A stretch of 8,938 bases of DNA, from NCBI GenBank assembly GCA_035646975.1, contig DASROJ010000402.1:1-8938 (forward strand). Reading direction: 5' to 3'. The DNA is from DASROJ01 sp035646975 (GTDB taxonomy: Bacteria; Acidobacteriota; Polarisedimenticolia; JACPZX01; DASXTC01). The translations under genes were made by a program, and so were the position numbers. Shown in pieces: positions 7,701-8,938 of the stretch. The notes beneath the pieces are model-generated. The model had not been told where the DNA came from and made no database searches. It saw nothing but the letters and a program-made list of their open reading frames with translations. The stretch's first letter is position 1; each line of letters starts with the position of its first letter.

Positions 7701-8092
7701 CCGCTCGGATCGCTACCGGGCCACGCGCTGACCGCCGAACGCTGGGGCTCGAGTCAAGGCTCCAGGTTCACGGCCGCGACATGATGTGGCTGTTGTCGGT
7801 TGCGCTCGCCGCAGTTTACCTGTACCGCACGCAGGCCGGGTTCATCCTGATCGTCCTGTGGGCGATCGAAGGCCTGCTGGCTACCGTTTGCGGTTTTGCT
7901 TCCCGATCGCAGGCTCTCAGATTCGCCGGTCTGGGACTGCTGGCGTTGGCCCTCGTGATGACTCTCGTGCGGGCGCTTACCACTTTCGACACGATTGGGC
8001 GGATCGTCTCCTTCATCGTGCTCGGGGTCGTCCTGCTGCTGGTATCGCTCCGTTACACCCACTATCGCCAGCGCGCTCGCAATACCCCATGA
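4766..8092 (+). CDS. DUF2339-type polytopic membrane protein
   Basis: A 1108-residue integral membrane protein of unknown function, of usual length for the family. Order: one N-terminal TM helix (2-18); a short predicted coiled coil rich in Arg/Glu (about 20-43, SLERKLEEMRERISSIERD); a Pro/Glu/Ala-rich linker (about 45-140); then the DUF2339 hallmark SWLNRIGVGLVVIGIAF beginning near W148, followed by PAGKAML, ARGLIAGGWAALYATAYAVH and many more hydrophobic helices, probably more than 25, to the C-terminus. No catalytic motif is visible. The second half has a regular internal repeat (separate entry). The stop codon overlaps the start of the protease gene as ATGA, so the two are likely co-translated. 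Family assignment rests on recalled features of DUF2339 (WLNRIG, glycine-rich second block, helix density, N-terminal helix plus coiled coil). Envelope maintenance or transport of an unknown compound is possible; neither is shown. Confidence 0.85.
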   Translation: MEFVFLLAVVALLVAIAARRRSVSLERKLEEMRERISSIERDIATKPAPQPTKPFVRAAVAIAPHSPSSSSPDPEPEIAAPRKEMMKPEPAAASPVHAEPRFASSETPETNVEVSTIVEEPEEAAGETIPAAGSREIGSLELTIGGSWLNRIGVGLVVIGIAFALGYTLTHLGPAGKAMLATAAALAMLAGGIWLERHPSYRSYARGLIAGGWAALYATAYAVHELEATRIIEDARIGFLLLMLVGIGMIGHSLRYRNEGLTSLAYGLAYAAIVLHSISGYTLAAGALLGLGTVIHLLRRQWYGMAFGGIAATYGSLFLWYQRQQPMTSETLHLGLAALAIDWLVFLAADISPDPTDDSRKIRARAVSLLNALAAAWLAYMAWAGVTPTTAWQPLLLLGFAYVATSGVLRRTGRYTSHQIHSLAAALFVGIATGKALELTLASWVWLAEAQAVILLGVWLKDRFHRLLGCALFVVPLMAIFIEQFPARLQQPDGVFDLNRLLLTAAACVAFYLTFALMKPFHSTDQIGQMEANIRRGFSYAAFGLVLVATWIHLPQVYVAPANALLMLLLFEISSAFRMTDLRIQCHLSAACAVLAAVTFTASSHMQILGMQARVPSLIIVALALYTVYARLAVQRTWVLEQDDAASPAVSSAGFLLVLLALWFQLPHHFVAPASAVLMLILFEISRAFGMKELRIQSYLAAAWATISVLAFSAPSHEEIAGMAARIPVLILVALSFFVLFARLTGRRERLFPQEELLRPYFPWAGATLAALAVWLEARPVVVGPAWMLMALIMAEAGIGFKERHLRQPGYALLIASHVSLAVSNLTAPDIVSGFSIRAATMIPAIAATYYLWWRLRALPGHPAGDAAREPIGDRYDERFGRLLAYIAAVMVGLFSRFEFGLDGASLRWSIAMFVLFVVGYALGDADFRLQAYGLGAAVSLRAIGFDFVHAGPVMGVSGPLAVALVGVFAYILAGLVISARIATGPRADRRTLGLESRLQVHGRDMMWLLSVALAAVYLYRTQAGFILIVLWAIEGLLATVCGFASRSQALRFAGLGLLALALVMTLVRALTTFDTIGRIVSFIVLGVVLLLVSLRYTHYRQRARNTP
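6377..7333 (+). repeat. Three 95-residue membrane modules at exact 112-residue period inside the DUF2339 protein
   Basis: Modules start at residues 538, 650 and 762 (bases 6377, 6713 and 7049; each step is 336 bases) and align without gaps. Modules 1 and 2 share about 52 of 95 residues by hand count, including LP-x3-VAPA, LFEIS-x-AF-x-M, LRIQ, SH-x2-I-x-GM-x-AR and a closing ARL. Module 3 is weaker but keeps AG, VW, V-x-PA, LR-x3-Y, G, R and the final RL in register. A fourth diverged copy probably starts near 7415 (FRLQAYGLGAA matching LRIQ), shifted by about ten extra residues. DNA similarity between modules 1 and 2 is still visible, such as TTCGAGATCTC at 6477 and 6813, so the duplication is not very old. 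Linkers of 17 residues are charged and variable. Confidence 0.8.
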
Positions 8093-8938
8093 GATCGCTG
8101 GTGCGGCTCGCGGTGTTGCTGGTTGTCGCATCAGCTCTGGCGGCCGGTGTGTGGCTCGCCGCGCGTGGAACTTCCCCCGACCGGCGCAATCTGGATGCGT
8201 TTGTCACCGTGGGCGGCGACGTCGTCCACGACGTGATTCACCCCGCCCTCGATCTCACGCGGTTGTCCAGCGCGGAGGAGATCGAGCTGGGCAGATCCAT
8301 CGACGCGGAAGTCAGGGGCTCGATGCCGATCGGCGGTGACGCGTCTGTTGAAGGTTATCTTGCGGATCTGACCGCGCGAGTCGCCGGACAGGCCCTGCGA
8401 CGCGACATCCCCTACACGTCGGCGGTGGTTCGGTCCGCCGAGATCAATGCGTTCGCATTGCCGGGCGGGAGGATCTACATCACCGAAGGGATGCTCGCTT
8501 TCGTGGCGAGCGAAGCCGAACTGGCAGCGGTGCTGGGCCATGAGATCAGCCACGTCGATCTGCGCCATTGCGTGGAGCGTCTCCAGCTCCAGCAGGCGGC
8601 TGGTAAGGTGTCACCCGGCCTCATGCCACTCGCGCGGCTCGGGTACGAGGCGATGCTCAGGGGGTTCTCGGAGGAGCAGGAGCTGGCGGCCGATGTGAAT
8701 GGCGCAGCGCTTTCAGCCGGGGCCGCGTACGACCCATGGGCCGCCCCTGAGATGTTCGAGCGGTTCGGAATGAAAGTTGAGCCTCCCGGGCGCATGCCGA
8801 CGCGCAACCCGGTGGTGGAAGCAATGGCCGTCATCCCTGAAGCCCTGGGCCGCTACATTGCCACCCACCCGCCGGCCGACGAGCGAATCGCGGCGATACG
8901 GCGTGCGCTGCTCGCCTCGCCCGGCTCGTGGAAGGACG
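8089..8938 (+). CDS. M48-family zinc metalloprotease, membrane-anchored, 3'-truncated
   Basis: Zinc endopeptidase, probably acting in the periplasm or at the inner-membrane face on envelope proteins. The visible 283 residues start MRSLVRLAVLLVVASALAAG, a signal peptide or signal anchor; no lipobox cysteine is seen. Next: SSAEEIELGRSIDAEV (about 62-77, typical M48 lead-in), INAFALPGGRIYITEGM (substrate-edge block before the active site), the zinc motif HEISH (H151, E152, H155), and EEQELAAD with E198 as the likely third zinc ligand and D202 behind it. THPPADERIAAIR near the end is the usual closing block, so only a short tail is probably missing. All catalytic residues are present. ATG 8089 overlaps the DUF2339 stop by four bases with no Shine-Dalgarno site of its own, which suggests translational coupling. 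The type is like BepA/LoiP-class periplasmic M48 proteases rather than HtpX, as the four HtpX helices are absent. Confidence 0.92.
   Translation, partial: MRSLVRLAVLLVVASALAAGVWLAARGTSPDRRNLDAFVTVGGDVVHDVIHPALDLTRLSSAEEIELGRSIDAEVRGSMPIGGDASVEGYLADLTARVAGQALRRDIPYTSAVVRSAEINAFALPGGRIYITEGMLAFVASEAELAAVLGHEISHVDLRHCVERLQLQQAAGKVSPGLMPLARLGYEAMLRGFSEEQELAADVNGAALSAGAAYDPWAAPEMFERFGMKVEPPGRMPTRNPVVEAMAVIPEALGRYIATHPPADERIAAIRRALLASPGSWKD

Overview
The window is GC-rich bacterial DNA (roughly low-to-mid 60s % G+C by eye). Every gene I can support is on the + strand. A tripartite RND metal-efflux system implies a Gram-negative (diderm) host. Nothing here fixes the phylum; the mix would fit an environmental proteobacterial, acidobacterial or similar lineage. 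I see no tRNA, rRNA, CRISPR array, insertion sequence or phage gene.

Region 1 (1-3712) is a heavy-metal efflux operon. It holds the 3' part of a periplasmic adaptor gene (CusB/CzcB/HlyD-like; its start lies before the window) followed by a complete inner-membrane RND pump of the CusA/CzcA family. The two proteins would join with an outer-membrane channel, not present here, to expel metal cations across both membranes using the proton gradient. The pump's proton-relay positions match neither the classic Czc nor the classic Cus pattern.

Region 2 (3713-4765) begins with a 122-base gap. Next comes a class I SAM-dependent methyltransferase gene (3835-4443) interrupted by an in-frame TGA at codon 29, although the frame is intact on both sides and a strong ribosome binding site precedes the original ATG. 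It is either a very young pseudogene, a gene translated from an internal start, or a sequencing error. A 322-base non-coding stretch rich in short repeated words follows.

Region 3 (4766-8938) is a two-gene unit. A 1108-residue polytopic membrane protein of the DUF2339 type overlaps by four bases (ATGA) with a membrane-anchored M48 zinc metalloprotease that runs off the window end. The second half of the DUF2339 protein carries three copies of a 95-residue module at an exact 112-residue period, plus a weaker fourth. The tight overlap suggests coupled translation and perhaps a shared envelope role, but the function of DUF2339 proteins is not established.

No wholly new system is evident. The points most worth a second look are the TGA-interrupted methyltransferase, the regular repeat inside the DUF2339 protein and its coupling to the protease, and the unusual proton-relay residues of the pump.
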